Assembly: GCA_002408065.1 (NCBI GenBank)
Contig: DHQI01000116.1
Span: forward strand, 23,407-42,599
From: Bacteroidales bacterium UBA5342
Lineage (GTDB): Bacteria > Bacteroidota > Bacteroidia > Bacteroidales > UBA5342
DNA: 19,193 nt
Reading direction: 5' to 3'
Below are positions 7,074-15,392 of the stretch, one piece after another (position 1 is the stretch's first letter; the number at the start of each line of letters is the position of its first letter). The position numbers and the translations under genes were made by a program. Below the pieces are notes generated by a model, which saw only the letters and a list, made by a program, of their open reading frames with translations, had not been told where the DNA came from and searched no databases.

Positions 7074-7745
7074 ATGGCAAGATTTTCAAGAATAGAAGTA
7101 GCACAGGTCATGAAAGAAACAGGTATTATTCCTGTGTTTTATCATGCTGATGTAGAATTATGTAAAAATGTAGTAAAAGCATGTTACGATGGTGGTATTC
7201 GTGTATTTGAATTTACCAATCGTGGCGACTTTGCATTAGAAGTGTTTACTGAAGTAACAAAATGGGCTGCAAAAGAATGCCCTGAGATGATTATGGGTGT
7301 GGGTTCTGTAATAGATGCACCTACTGCTGCTTTATATATCGCCAATGGAACAAACTTTATCGTTGCTCCTTTGATAGACGAAGAAACAGCTAAAGTATGC
7401 AATAAACGTAAAATTGCCTGGAGCCCTGGTTGTGGTAGCGTAACAGAAATTGACAAAGCACACCAACTCGGTTGTGAAGTCGTAAAAATATTCCCTGGTT
7501 CAGCCGTTGGCGGTCCTGATTTTGTAAAAGGCGTAATGGGTCCTATGCCTTGGGCGAGTATTATGCCTACTGGTGGTGTAGCTCCAGACCGTGAAAACTT
7601 AAGCAAATGGATTGGTGCTGGAGTACACTGTGTAGGAATGGGTTCCCAACTCTTCCCTAAAGAAGTGCTGGCAGAGAAAAACTTCCAATACATCACCGAC
7701 AAATGTGCTGAAGCACTAGCTATCGTCAAAGAACTAAGAGCGTAA
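7074..7745 (+). CDS. eda: KDPG (2-keto-3-deoxy-6-phosphogluconate) aldolase
   Basis: A 223-residue class I aldolase that splits KDPG into pyruvate and glyceraldehyde-3-phosphate in the cytoplasm. E46 in VFEFTNRGD is the catalytic acid/base, and K138 in EVVKIFPGS forms the Schiff base. The phosphate-binding MPTGGV motif is at 164-169. I chose ATG 7074 (MARFSRIEVAQVMKETG) over the in-frame ATG at 7014 because family members start here, and because the longer start would place coding sequence in the predicted promoter. The permease gene starts 31 bp downstream, so the two probably form an operon under the operator at 6986-7001. KDPGal cleavage is also possible for this family, which would connect to galactose-derived sugars, but the context favours KDPG. 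Confidence 0.95.
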   Translation: MARFSRIEVAQVMKETGIIPVFYHADVELCKNVVKACYDGGIRVFEFTNRGDFALEVFTEVTKWAAKECPEMIMGVGSVIDAPTAALYIANGTNFIVAPLIDEETAKVCNKRKIAWSPGCGSVTEIDKAHQLGCEVVKIFPGSAVGGPDFVKGVMGPMPWASIMPTGGVAPDRENLSKWIGAGVHCVGMGSQLFPKEVLAEKNFQYITDKCAEALAIVKELRA

Positions 7746-7776
7746 ACCTTATATTTTTAATCTAAAAAATAGAATC

Positions 7777-9078
7777 ATGACAAATCAAGAAGCACCTGTT
7801 GGAAAATACAGGTATCGAATTCTGTTGATGCTCGTATTTGCAACAACAATTAACTATTTTGACCGCGCGATCATTGGTGTAATGGCACCTACCCTAGAGC
7901 GTATGTTTGGATGGAGCAATAATGATTATGCAAATATTATGATTGCCTTCAAAATTGCTTATGGTATTGGTATGCTTACAATGGGTAGCATTATTGATAA
8001 AATTGGAACCAAAAAAGGCTATATACTTGCTATCGGAATCTGGAGTATCTTTGGTATGCTTCACGCTGCTGTACGCGCTAGCTTTAGTGTTATTGGCTTT
8101 GCTATTGCGCGTATGGGTCTCGGATTTGGAGAATCAGGACACTTTCCTGCAGCCAACAAAACAGTAGCCGAGTATTTCCCTAAAAAAGAACGTGCATTTG
8201 CCACTGGTCTTTACAATGCAGCAACAAGTATCGGTGCTATTTCTGCTCCTTTTGTAGTAGGTTGGATTGTACACGAAGATGGTCAAAACTGGCAAATTCC
8301 TTTCTTAATCACAGGTGCTTTAAGTACAATTTGGGTTATTTTATGGTTTAGAGTTTATAAAAAACCTGAAGAAAATCCTAAAATCACTAAAGAAGAATTG
8401 GAATATATCAAAGCTGACGATGTAAAAGAAAGTGATGAAAAAATTCCTTGGAGCAAAGTATTACCAAAACGTCAAACTTGGGCTTTTGCTGTAGCTAAAA
8501 TCTCTGATGCTGTTTGGTATTTCTACCTTTTCTGGGGTGCAAAATTCATTGCTTATACCTTCGATGTTGATATCAAAGGGATGGGACTTCCATTCTTAAT
8601 CATTTATCTTTTAGCTGATGGTGGTAGTATCGTTGGAGGTTGGATATCTGGTTTCTTTATGAGCAAAGGATGGACTGTTAACAAAGCACGAAAAATAACC
8701 ATGTTAGCCTGTGCTATCATCATACTCCCAGTGAGTTATGTAGCATTTACCAACAATCAATGGTTAGCTATTGTACTAATTGGTATTGGCGCAGCGGGTC
8801 ACCAAGCTTGGATGGCAAACATTTTCACCTTAGTATCTGACGTATTCCCTAAAAAAGCGGTAGCTTCGGTAACAGGTATTGGTGGTATGGTGGGTGTTTT
8901 TGCTGCAATTATAGCTGATAAAGCCTTGGGTAAAGTACTTGATTCTGCTGGTAATTCAGGATACTTCTGGGCCTTTTTAATTGGAGGTTCACTCTACTTA
9001 GTTCTTCTAGGACTAGTTCAATTGATTATGCCAAAAATGACACCTTTAGACGAAAACCTTCAGCCTATTGAAGAATAG
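7777..9078 (+). CDS. exuT: MFS hexuronate:cation symporter, ExuT-like (ACS family)
   Basis: A 433-residue inner-membrane protein with the ~12 hydrophobic segments of the major facilitator superfamily. Anion:cation symporter family marks are visible: INYFDR in TM1 (25-30), the MFS loop GSIIDKIGTKKG (70-81), and GLGFGESGHFPAANK (114-128), which resembles the family's LGxGE(A/S)xxFP motif. A charged central loop lies around residues 192-225. It would import hexuronates such as glucuronate or galacturonate. It follows eda by 31 bp and is followed by a strong intrinsic terminator, so it ends the operon. Hexonate or other sugar-acid transport is the main alternative, since ACS members are hard to separate by substrate from sequence. 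Confidence 0.9.
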   Translation: MTNQEAPVGKYRYRILLMLVFATTINYFDRAIIGVMAPTLERMFGWSNNDYANIMIAFKIAYGIGMLTMGSIIDKIGTKKGYILAIGIWSIFGMLHAAVRASFSVIGFAIARMGLGFGESGHFPAANKTVAEYFPKKERAFATGLYNAATSIGAISAPFVVGWIVHEDGQNWQIPFLITGALSTIWVILWFRVYKKPEENPKITKEELEYIKADDVKESDEKIPWSKVLPKRQTWAFAVAKISDAVWYFYLFWGAKFIAYTFDVDIKGMGLPFLIIYLLADGGSIVGGWISGFFMSKGWTVNKARKITMLACAIIILPVSYVAFTNNQWLAIVLIGIGAAGHQAWMANIFTLVSDVFPKKAVASVTGIGGMVGVFAAIIADKALGKVLDSAGNSGYFWAFLIGGSLYLVLLGLVQLIMPKMTPLDENLQPIEE

Positions 9079-9100
9079 TCTTAATAAAAATAAAATTGAT

Positions 9101-9126
9101 AAAAGGAGCTTTCGGGCTCCTTTTTT
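9101..9126 (+). terminator. Intrinsic terminator after exuT
   Basis: aaaaggagc pairs with gctcctttt across a short loop (tttcgg), and the right arm runs into a T6 tract. It ends the eda-exuT transcript 23 bp after the stop and separates the hexuronate module from the polysaccharide-degrading block. Confidence 0.92.
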
Positions 9127-9212
9127 GCGTTAATAAAGTGCGCATTCCTTCCATTTTTACTCAAAAACACCTCCTATACACCCCCAAACTCTTAGTCCTT
9201 TACTGCTAAGCC

Positions 9213-9220
9213 TATTTTTG
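9213..9220 (+). promoter_or_regulatory. Possible promoter -7 element for the GH150-like gene
   Basis: tatttttg is an exact match to TAnnTTTG. It lies about 84 bp before the start codon and after the exuT terminator. No convincing TTG is present at the -33 position, so activation by a regulator would be needed if this is real. Confidence 0.35.
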
Positions 9221-9243
9221 CTTTCGTAAAATCACAGTTCTAG

Positions 9244-9270
9244 ACCTGTCGGCATCATAATAAACCTGTC
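9244..9270. repeat. Paired acctgtc direct repeat in the leader of the GH150-like gene
   Basis: The heptamer acctgtc occurs at 9244-9250 and again at 9264-9270, exactly 20 bp apart, about two helical turns. It sits between the possible promoter and the start codon. A regulator half-site pair is one reading; chance is another. Confidence 0.35.
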
Positions 9271-9303
9271 AGTGTTGAATGGTAAAGTGAAGAAAATACG
9301 ACT

Positions 9304-12228
9304 ATGCAAAAAAAAACTATGATAAGCTTACTCCTTGCTTTAGCAGCAATGCTAAATGCACAAGTAAGTATTAACTTCGAAGACTCTACCCTTTGGAGTA
9401 ATTATAATACGTCCAATTTTTCATTTTCTACAAGCCACGTGGCGGAAGGTAATCAAAGTTTAAGATTTGCCGGTATACAGTCCTATACACATAATGGCAT
9501 TATTAGCATTGAAACGGGAATGACCATCTCTAAAGTCCGCACAGCACTGCTTAATGGAGAGGAAATTATTGTTGCCAGCAGTTTCGAAGGTACTGTTATG
9601 GGGATTTCTTACGATGGTGTAATCCTTTGGAAAAATGAGCTAAACGGGTTTTATAATCACGACCTGTGGTGCGAGAATATCTTTGGTGATGAGGACGACG
9701 AAATATTAGTTGCTAATGCTGATGGAAGTGTTTTTTGCCTTGATAAAGATGGAGAAGAACAATGGACTTTTCGCCCTAATGAAGCACCGATGAATGCTGT
9801 TACTGTGATCCGTAAGAACAATACACCTTATGTGGTTTGTGGTGGCTACGATCTCAATTATTATTATTTAGATGTGCTTGGCACAAAAAAGAAAACTATT
9901 CATTCATCGACTTATTCGGAGGAAAAATCCTGGGGTACAGGTATTGTTCCACCTAAGTTTGTGCATACTATCAACTTTTTACGTCCATTCCACACGGCGG
10001 ATGGTAAAGAAAAGCTGGTAGTGCTCGGGGCTCTGAATCAAAATTCTGCTTCGGGAGGAGCCTACCTTTTTGAGCCTTATGGCGATGATGATTACCAGTC
10101 TATAGACTATAGTTCGGCATCACCAATAGGCGATTTAGCAATAGCTGATATCAATGGCGATGGCAACGACGATTTACTGATTGGAACATCGAATATGATT
10201 CAGGATTCACGCCTGCATACCATCGATTTTACTTCGGCAGACACCATAATACAGAAGACTTTTGTTCCAAATGATTTTAATGCTCAGTACGACCGTTTTG
10301 GATATCGTGTGTTGCAAGCCCGTTTGATACACGATAACGGAACGAAAAAGATTTTCGGGCTTTTCGGAGCCGCCGCTTTTCTTTTGGATATGGATGTGGA
10401 CGTGAGCACTCCGGAAGTACTGACCACCACATACGCTTACAACGATTTGTGGCAAGATATTGAGGGACAGCTGATTTTGGCTTCAGCGCAAAGTGGTGGG
10501 AGTGCTGTGCATATTATTGACCCTAGTCATCCAAACTGGAAAAGTGCCTATGCCGGACTGTCTCCTCCAGGAAAAATCCAAAGTATCCTTGAAAATACAG
10601 CTATAGCACGTCAGCAAAATAAAAATTACAATGAAAACGACTACCCGGCGCTCAATAGTAAAAAAGCTTATTTTATGACCGAAGGACGTACGGGGGTAGA
10701 AGATATCATAAAAGAAACATCAAATTCCGGAAAACTTCAATTCTTACGTGGTTATCACGTGACAAAGACGGAGGTGTGGGATCGTAGTATCCTGAGTAGT
10801 GAACTATATCAGGAAAAGCGCGATAGCCGTAAAAATTATTGCCTGACACATCAAGAGGCCGTGGACATGCTTTTACCGCTTTACGATGATACCTGTGGTG
10901 TAGCACACTGGGGGGGACATGGCAACGACCCGATGTATTTTAGTCTGGAAACCCGAAAAAAAGAAATTGATTATGCTTATGCTAATGGAAAAAAATCGGT
11001 AATGATTTTTCCTGAGTTGGAAGCGCATAACGAGGACTTTGCCTCTGTTCTTGAAGAACATTTTCGTCCCTTAGCAGAATATGCAAAAGGTAAAAATATC
11101 ACCTTTTATATTCGTACCAAGCATCTTTTTTGGCAGAGTATAGCGCATATGCCTCTTTGGGAGTTGATACAAAGTGGCGAGTATGCCGATGTTTTTGTTC
11201 CGGCGATGGAGGAGACTACCGATAAGTCAATGGAGCTTAGTGTAGCGTCACGAATGGGCTTTTGGATGAGTGGGGCTACGGACTCGTGGGGAGCGCGTTG
11301 TGCCCGCGATAATACGAGTTACAACCGCCTGCGCCAGCATAGCCATCAGATGTTGCCTAACCATTTTTTGCGTCAGATGGTCTATAATGTGGCTAGTGGC
11401 GCTCAATATCTTAATAATTTTGAAGTTGATCAGGCATATTTCAGCTTTTTGTGGGAAATGATAGCTTCGGGTATTTTGTACATCCCACATCGTGAAGACT
11501 TGCTAAGCATTTCGCCTGTTCACCTGAGCATGATAGAGCCCGATGAGTATTATTTAAACGAAGGTAATAACGTGAAATGGACTACTTTTTACGATGAACA
11601 AGCCGAGGATAATAACAAATTGGTTTTCAGTCACCTGAATGGAACCTGGCCGGCTGCGCCTGTTACCGGATGGGATTTCTCAGCCTATGCAGCAGGCGAA
11701 AAAGAACGCCGTGTCAATTTTTTACCATCCTACAACAACGGTTTGGTACTGATAACACCTGTAGAAGCAGAATATTTTTCCGAGAATATGGGTAAGCGTA
11801 AAAAGATAGCCGAACAAATGCATCCCATCTATCGTGATATTATGACGGAATACGTGACGGACGGGCGTAATTATAAAGCATTAGACGGTTCTAAAACATA
11901 TCCTGCCGAAACCTATTATACCACCATAAAACAGGAGATTGAAGAAAAAGCTCAACTATTACCTATAACAGTAGAAGGAGATGTGGCTTGGGTTCTGGCC
12001 CAGACTTCATCTAAGCACCTGCGTCTGACGCTAATAGATGGTGGCTATTTGAACCCAAGTGATAAAAAAGTGAAAGTAAAATTCAACACCATAAGCCCTG
12101 TGGGAATGACCGATTTGTTGGAACAAAAAAGCATCACTATTGGGGAACAAACAAGTATAGAACTAGATATACCGTGTGGGCTGTTTCGCTTTATTGATGT
12201 TGAACTTGCAGAACCTTTAAGCAAATGA
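9304..12228 (+). CDS. Secreted beta-propeller glycoside hydrolase, probable lambda-carrageenase (GH150-like)
   Basis: A 974-residue exported protein. A signal peptide (MQKKTMISLLLALAAMLNA, cleavage near 19-20) has no lipobox. Residues ~75-415 look like a beta-propeller: repeated blades with W, and the FG-GAP-type calcium motif DINGDGNDD at 282-290. Residues ~480-740 look like an alpha/beta barrel, with HWGGHGNDPM (535-544), IFPELEAHNED (568-578), FYIRTKHLFW (601-610) and VPAMEETTD (632-640); Glu/Asp residues in these motifs are candidate catalytic acids. A C-terminal beta-rich region ends without a T9SS sorting domain. A propeller joined to a second module is the described layout of lambda-carrageenase (GH150, ~940 residues), and the neighbours (GH110, sulfatase) fit. 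The enzyme would cut beta-1,4 links in lambda-carrageenan. The family call rests on architecture and context, not alignment. The next gene overlaps by 4 bases (ATGA). Confidence 0.6.
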   Translation: MQKKTMISLLLALAAMLNAQVSINFEDSTLWSNYNTSNFSFSTSHVAEGNQSLRFAGIQSYTHNGIISIETGMTISKVRTALLNGEEIIVASSFEGTVMGISYDGVILWKNELNGFYNHDLWCENIFGDEDDEILVANADGSVFCLDKDGEEQWTFRPNEAPMNAVTVIRKNNTPYVVCGGYDLNYYYLDVLGTKKKTIHSSTYSEEKSWGTGIVPPKFVHTINFLRPFHTADGKEKLVVLGALNQNSASGGAYLFEPYGDDDYQSIDYSSASPIGDLAIADINGDGNDDLLIGTSNMIQDSRLHTIDFTSADTIIQKTFVPNDFNAQYDRFGYRVLQARLIHDNGTKKIFGLFGAAAFLLDMDVDVSTPEVLTTTYAYNDLWQDIEGQLILASAQSGGSAVHIIDPSHPNWKSAYAGLSPPGKIQSILENTAIARQQNKNYNENDYPALNSKKAYFMTEGRTGVEDIIKETSNSGKLQFLRGYHVTKTEVWDRSILSSELYQEKRDSRKNYCLTHQEAVDMLLPLYDDTCGVAHWGGHGNDPMYFSLETRKKEIDYAYANGKKSVMIFPELEAHNEDFASVLEEHFRPLAEYAKGKNITFYIRTKHLFWQSIAHMPLWELIQSGEYADVFVPAMEETTDKSMELSVASRMGFWMSGATDSWGARCARDNTSYNRLRQHSHQMLPNHFLRQMVYNVASGAQYLNNFEVDQAYFSFLWEMIASGILYIPHREDLLSISPVHLSMIEPDEYYLNEGNNVKWTTFYDEQAEDNNKLVFSHLNGTWPAAPVTGWDFSAYAAGEKERRVNFLPSYNNGLVLITPVEAEYFSENMGKRKKIAEQMHPIYRDIMTEYVTDGRNYKALDGSKTYPAETYYTTIKQEIEEKAQLLPITVEGDVAWVLAQTSSKHLRLTLIDGGYLNPSDKKVKVKFNTISPVGMTDLLEQKSITIGEQTSIELDIPCGLFRFIDVELAEPLSK

Positions 12229-13310
12229 AAAAGATTACAATTATATTTTCTATAATACTAAGCTGGCAACTTTCTGCGGCTACTGTCAACTTTTTAGACG
12301 TCGGGTATTATGGCTTTGAAAAAGAAAGCTCATCGTGGTGGATTCAACACAGCGATGCGTGGTCTATTTCCACCCAGAAAGCTGCATCAGGCGATAATGC
12401 CTTAAAATTTTCCGCTGCTACGGCTATCACAGAGAACAAGAAAGTACACAGTTCTGATCAAAACTATTTGTTCTCTCTAGAGCCTGGCACTTATAGGCTT
12501 TCGCTAAAATTTTTCATTCCAAACGACTACACAGGCTCCGCTTTTAGTTGCATCATTAAGGACACTTGGATAAATACTAAAGTAGACCTCACCAATATGG
12601 AAAGAGATCAATGGATTACTTTCACAAAAGAACTTGATATTAACGAAAAAGTAAATAATTCGCGTTTGCTAATCAGTGTTGCAACTTCGCAAGCAGGCTT
12701 GGGATCGTTTTATATTGATGATATCACATTGACGGGGGAAATGGAGGGTGAAACGTCCTTGACTTCAAGCATTCAGAAAGAGAATGGACTTTTTTTGTCG
12801 TCTCATTATTACAAAGCCAAGCTTAAAGTTTGGGTTGATGAAGAAACGGATTTAGAAGCTTTTTATACCATTATTGACGCTCCTTACACGGCGCTTAAAT
12901 GGGATATTTCGTCCATTAGCAGAGCTACGTGGGTTGAGTTGGAGCAGGATTTTATGTTAAAAGAAAACGCTACCAATGCCGGCTTCAAAGTCACGGTGCC
13001 TAATAGCAGAGGCGCTGGACGTTTTTATGTCGATGACATATCGTTTAGTGAAACAGACGAGTCAAGCATTGTCGGGAAAAAAATATCAGGTTTTTCTGTT
13101 TTTCCCAATCCAAGCTGCGGAATAGTGAATATAAAGTCTGACACAAAAGCCTACTTAAGCATTTACAGTTTGCGCGGAAAGCTATTGATACATAAAGGTA
13201 TTTCCCCAGGAATTAATAGTGTTGATATAAGTCCTTTCGGATGTGGATTATGCTTGATAAGGCTAACACATAATGAGGGGGTTTATCAAGCAAAACTAAT
13301 TGTAGAGTAA
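12225..13310 (+). CDS. T9SS-secreted protein with two carbohydrate-binding-like modules, no catalytic domain
   Basis: A 361-residue exported protein with a signal peptide at 1-19 (cleavage near LSAA). Residues ~22-171 resemble a CBM4/CenC-like beta-sandwich ending in GSFYIDDITL. Residues ~190-275 repeat only the second half of that module (YKAKLKVWV for YRLSLKFFI; GRFYVDDISF for GSFYIDDITL). Residues 288-361 are a type A T9SS sorting domain (FSVFPNPSCGIVNI, then a Gly/aromatic-rich strand set ending LIVE). The start codon overlaps the stop of the GH150-like gene, so translation is probably coupled. It is likely a cell-surface or secreted binding partner that holds the polysaccharide for the enzyme. 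No function can be assigned by homology from sequence reading alone; the binding role is inferred from fold-like features and coupling. Confidence 0.72.
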   Translation: MKKITIIFSIILSWQLSAATVNFLDVGYYGFEKESSSWWIQHSDAWSISTQKAASGDNALKFSAATAITENKKVHSSDQNYLFSLEPGTYRLSLKFFIPNDYTGSAFSCIIKDTWINTKVDLTNMERDQWITFTKELDINEKVNNSRLLISVATSQAGLGSFYIDDITLTGEMEGETSLTSSIQKENGLFLSSHYYKAKLKVWVDEETDLEAFYTIIDAPYTALKWDISSISRATWVELEQDFMLKENATNAGFKVTVPNSRGAGRFYVDDISFSETDESSIVGKKISGFSVFPNPSCGIVNIKSDTKAYLSIYSLRGKLLIHKGISPGINSVDISPFGCGLCLIRLTHNEGVYQAKLIVE

Positions 13311-13411
13311 ATAAAAGATGAGATTAATGCCGGGAGGGCACCATTGACCCGGAATGCAAATAGAGTATCAACATTACAAACAAACGATAATAAAACGAAC
13401 AATAAAGAGAT

Positions 13412-15211
13412 ATGAAAAAGCTGAAAATAATAAGCCTAAGCCTCTTAGCCTTAATAGCAAGTAGCCTTAATGCCACACAAATCATCAAACTAAGCCCAAG
13501 CGCCGAGGATATGACACCCGTCGTGCGGCAAGCGTTAGAAAATACGAACGACAAAGACTTAAAGATAATTCTGGAAAAGGGAACCTATAAATTCCGTCCG
13601 GATTACGCCTTTGAAAAATACTGTACCATTACCAATCATGGCAACGGGTTAAAAAGAATAGCCTTCTATCTGGAAGGTTTTAATAGTGTAGAAATAGAGG
13701 GTAATGGTTCTGAACTAATATTCCATGGACAAATGGCACCGTTTCAGTTTATCGATTGCCGTGAGATAAAAGCCCATAACTTAAGTATAGACTGGGATAT
13801 TCCCTTCACTTTTGTAGGTGAAGTGGTAGCTGTTAACGAAGAAGAAGGTTGGCGCGAGATAATGCCTTATCGCGAAGGGTTTAGTTGGGAAGTGAAAAAA
13901 GATGTGTTATATTTCCCTAATGTAGATGGTTTTAATTATCAATACTTGGGAAGTACTTTGCCTTTTGATAAAAAAGAAAAACGTGTAGTACACGGCGGAC
14001 TAGATCAACATAGCCGCCCGACTAAAGTGGTAGAACTGCCTAATGGTAACCTTAAAATCTATGAGCATATGAAACATTTTCCACCTGTAGGCTCAGTGCT
14101 AAACTCAAAAGGAGACCGTCATAATGACCGTTATGCCCCGGCTTTTCAGGTGAAGTATTCTGAAAATGTAACTTTTGATAACCTTGTTGTCCATCATGCC
14201 TTAGGAATGGGATACCTGTTTGAAAGAACAGACGGCATAAAAATAACAAATTCTGGTGTTTACCTTAACGAGCCTACCCAGCGTGTAGTGTCTTCTACGG
14301 CTGATGCTACACATTTTGCCAATTGTAAGGGCGAAGTTTTGATAGAAAATTGCCGCTTTGAAAATATGCTGGACGATGGTACAAATGTGCACGGTACTTA
14401 TGTGATGGTAGACGAAGTGATAAACGCAAAAACAGTACGTGTAGAGCTGATGCATTTCGAGCAACTAGGTTTTAAATTTGCGGAAGCAGGCGATGTGATG
14501 TGGTTTATCCATGCCCCTGATGTAGAAAGACAATCGGAAGGCACAGTGGCCAAAGTAAACACGATTAACGAACGCTATATTGAGTTGACTTTTGAATCGA
14601 AACTACCTGCTAAGATAAAAGCAGGCGATATGCTGGAAAACAAAACCTGGAATCCTGAATTCACAATGCGAGGCTGTACTATTCGCGATCATCGCGCCCG
14701 TAATGTGATTATTAAGAGTCCATTGAAAACCGTGATTGAGGATAACAATTTCTCTTCTATGATGTCGTCTGTTCTATTGCGTGGTGAGTCTTTTTTCTGG
14801 TACGAGAGTGGAGTGGTAGAGGATGTTTTGATTCGGAATAATACCTTTGAATACTGCGCTTACAATGGGAAAGATCACGCGATTTTAAAAATTACACCAC
14901 GTTTGGGAAAAACCTTTGACCAAACACAGCTTTATGATAAAAATATCCGTTTTGTCAATAACACGATAAAGAGTTTTGATAATCTGGTCGTTTGGGCTGA
15001 TCGCGTAGATGGCTTGCTGATTGAAGGCAACACTATAGAAAAGGACCCGACACAAGGCAAGGCTCTCTGTCCGGATAATGCCTTGTTTGAATTTATCAAC
15101 AGCAAAGATGTCGTGATCAAGAATAACTCTTTCAAAGGTGAATTGCCGCAGGTAATAAAAGCAGATAAAGCATCCATGAAAACGTTGGAGGACGATGAGT
15201 CGATAAAGTAA
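13412..15211 (+). CDS. GH110 alpha-1,3-galactosidase
   Basis: A 599-residue protein with an N-terminal signal peptide (MKKLKIISLSLLALIASSLNA) and the parallel beta-helix repeats typical of GH110 (IEGNG, ITNSGVYL, IRNNTFEY, IEGNTIEK, IKNNSF). The active-site region TADATHFANCKG (296-307) and MLDDGTNVHGTY (319-330) is diagnostic: D298 and D321/D322 have the same 23-residue spacing as the catalytic Asp residues described for a marine GH110 (D321 and D344/D345). GH110 enzymes invert at alpha-1,3-galactosidic links, in blood group B-type antigens and, in marine bacteria, in desulfated lambda-carrageenan oligosaccharides. With the GH150-like enzyme upstream, the second role fits best. It lies 101 bp after the T9SS protein; a weak CCGGG/CCCGG hairpin (13330-13352) is in that gap. 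No T9SS domain is present, so it probably acts in the periplasm. Confidence 0.88.
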   Translation: MKKLKIISLSLLALIASSLNATQIIKLSPSAEDMTPVVRQALENTNDKDLKIILEKGTYKFRPDYAFEKYCTITNHGNGLKRIAFYLEGFNSVEIEGNGSELIFHGQMAPFQFIDCREIKAHNLSIDWDIPFTFVGEVVAVNEEEGWREIMPYREGFSWEVKKDVLYFPNVDGFNYQYLGSTLPFDKKEKRVVHGGLDQHSRPTKVVELPNGNLKIYEHMKHFPPVGSVLNSKGDRHNDRYAPAFQVKYSENVTFDNLVVHHALGMGYLFERTDGIKITNSGVYLNEPTQRVVSSTADATHFANCKGEVLIENCRFENMLDDGTNVHGTYVMVDEVINAKTVRVELMHFEQLGFKFAEAGDVMWFIHAPDVERQSEGTVAKVNTINERYIELTFESKLPAKIKAGDMLENKTWNPEFTMRGCTIRDHRARNVIIKSPLKTVIEDNNFSSMMSSVLLRGESFFWYESGVVEDVLIRNNTFEYCAYNGKDHAILKITPRLGKTFDQTQLYDKNIRFVNNTIKSFDNLVVWADRVDGLLIEGNTIEKDPTQGKALCPDNALFEFINSKDVVIKNNSFKGELPQVIKADKASMKTLEDDESIK

Positions 15212-15257
15212 AAGCTTTAGCGTATGCTATCATAATTTTAAATGGCAAAATACCTTG

Positions 15258-15303
15258 AGGAGCAGATATACGCAGATAAAAAACTCTGCGAATATCTGCT
15301 CCT
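15258..15303. repeat. Long perfect-stem palindrome between GH110 and fhs
   Basis: The 19-nt arm aggagcagatatacgcaga (15258-15276) pairs at 18 of 19 positions with 15285-15303 across an 8-nt AT-rich loop. Within the left arm gcagata recurs at a 10-nt step. No T-run follows, so it is not a classic terminator, though it could stabilise or end a transcript. Words like tctgcg and cgcagat recall common intergenic repeats of Bacteroidota genomes. Confidence 0.85.
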
Positions 15304-15392
15304 AAGCATTTCATATACTCCACAAAAAAAAGAGTCATTCAACTTTTCACCCTTTTATACTGTTTGTACTACATAAGTATAAAATTTAATGA

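Noticed and set aside
7184..7729. A 181-codon open frame on the minus strand, antisense to eda
   Set aside because: It overlaps a clear KDPG aldolase gene completely; its translation is low-complexity (Ser/Pro/Thr-rich) with no recognisable motif, as expected of an antisense shadow.
13330..13352. A CCGGG/CCCGG hairpin between the T9SS protein and GH110 genes
   Set aside because: A five-pair stem with a 13-nt loop and no T-run is too weak to call a terminator.
15258..15303. A Rho-independent terminator after GH110
   Set aside because: The stem is strong, but the downstream sequence is aagcatttca with no T-run; the element resembles an intergenic palindromic repeat more.
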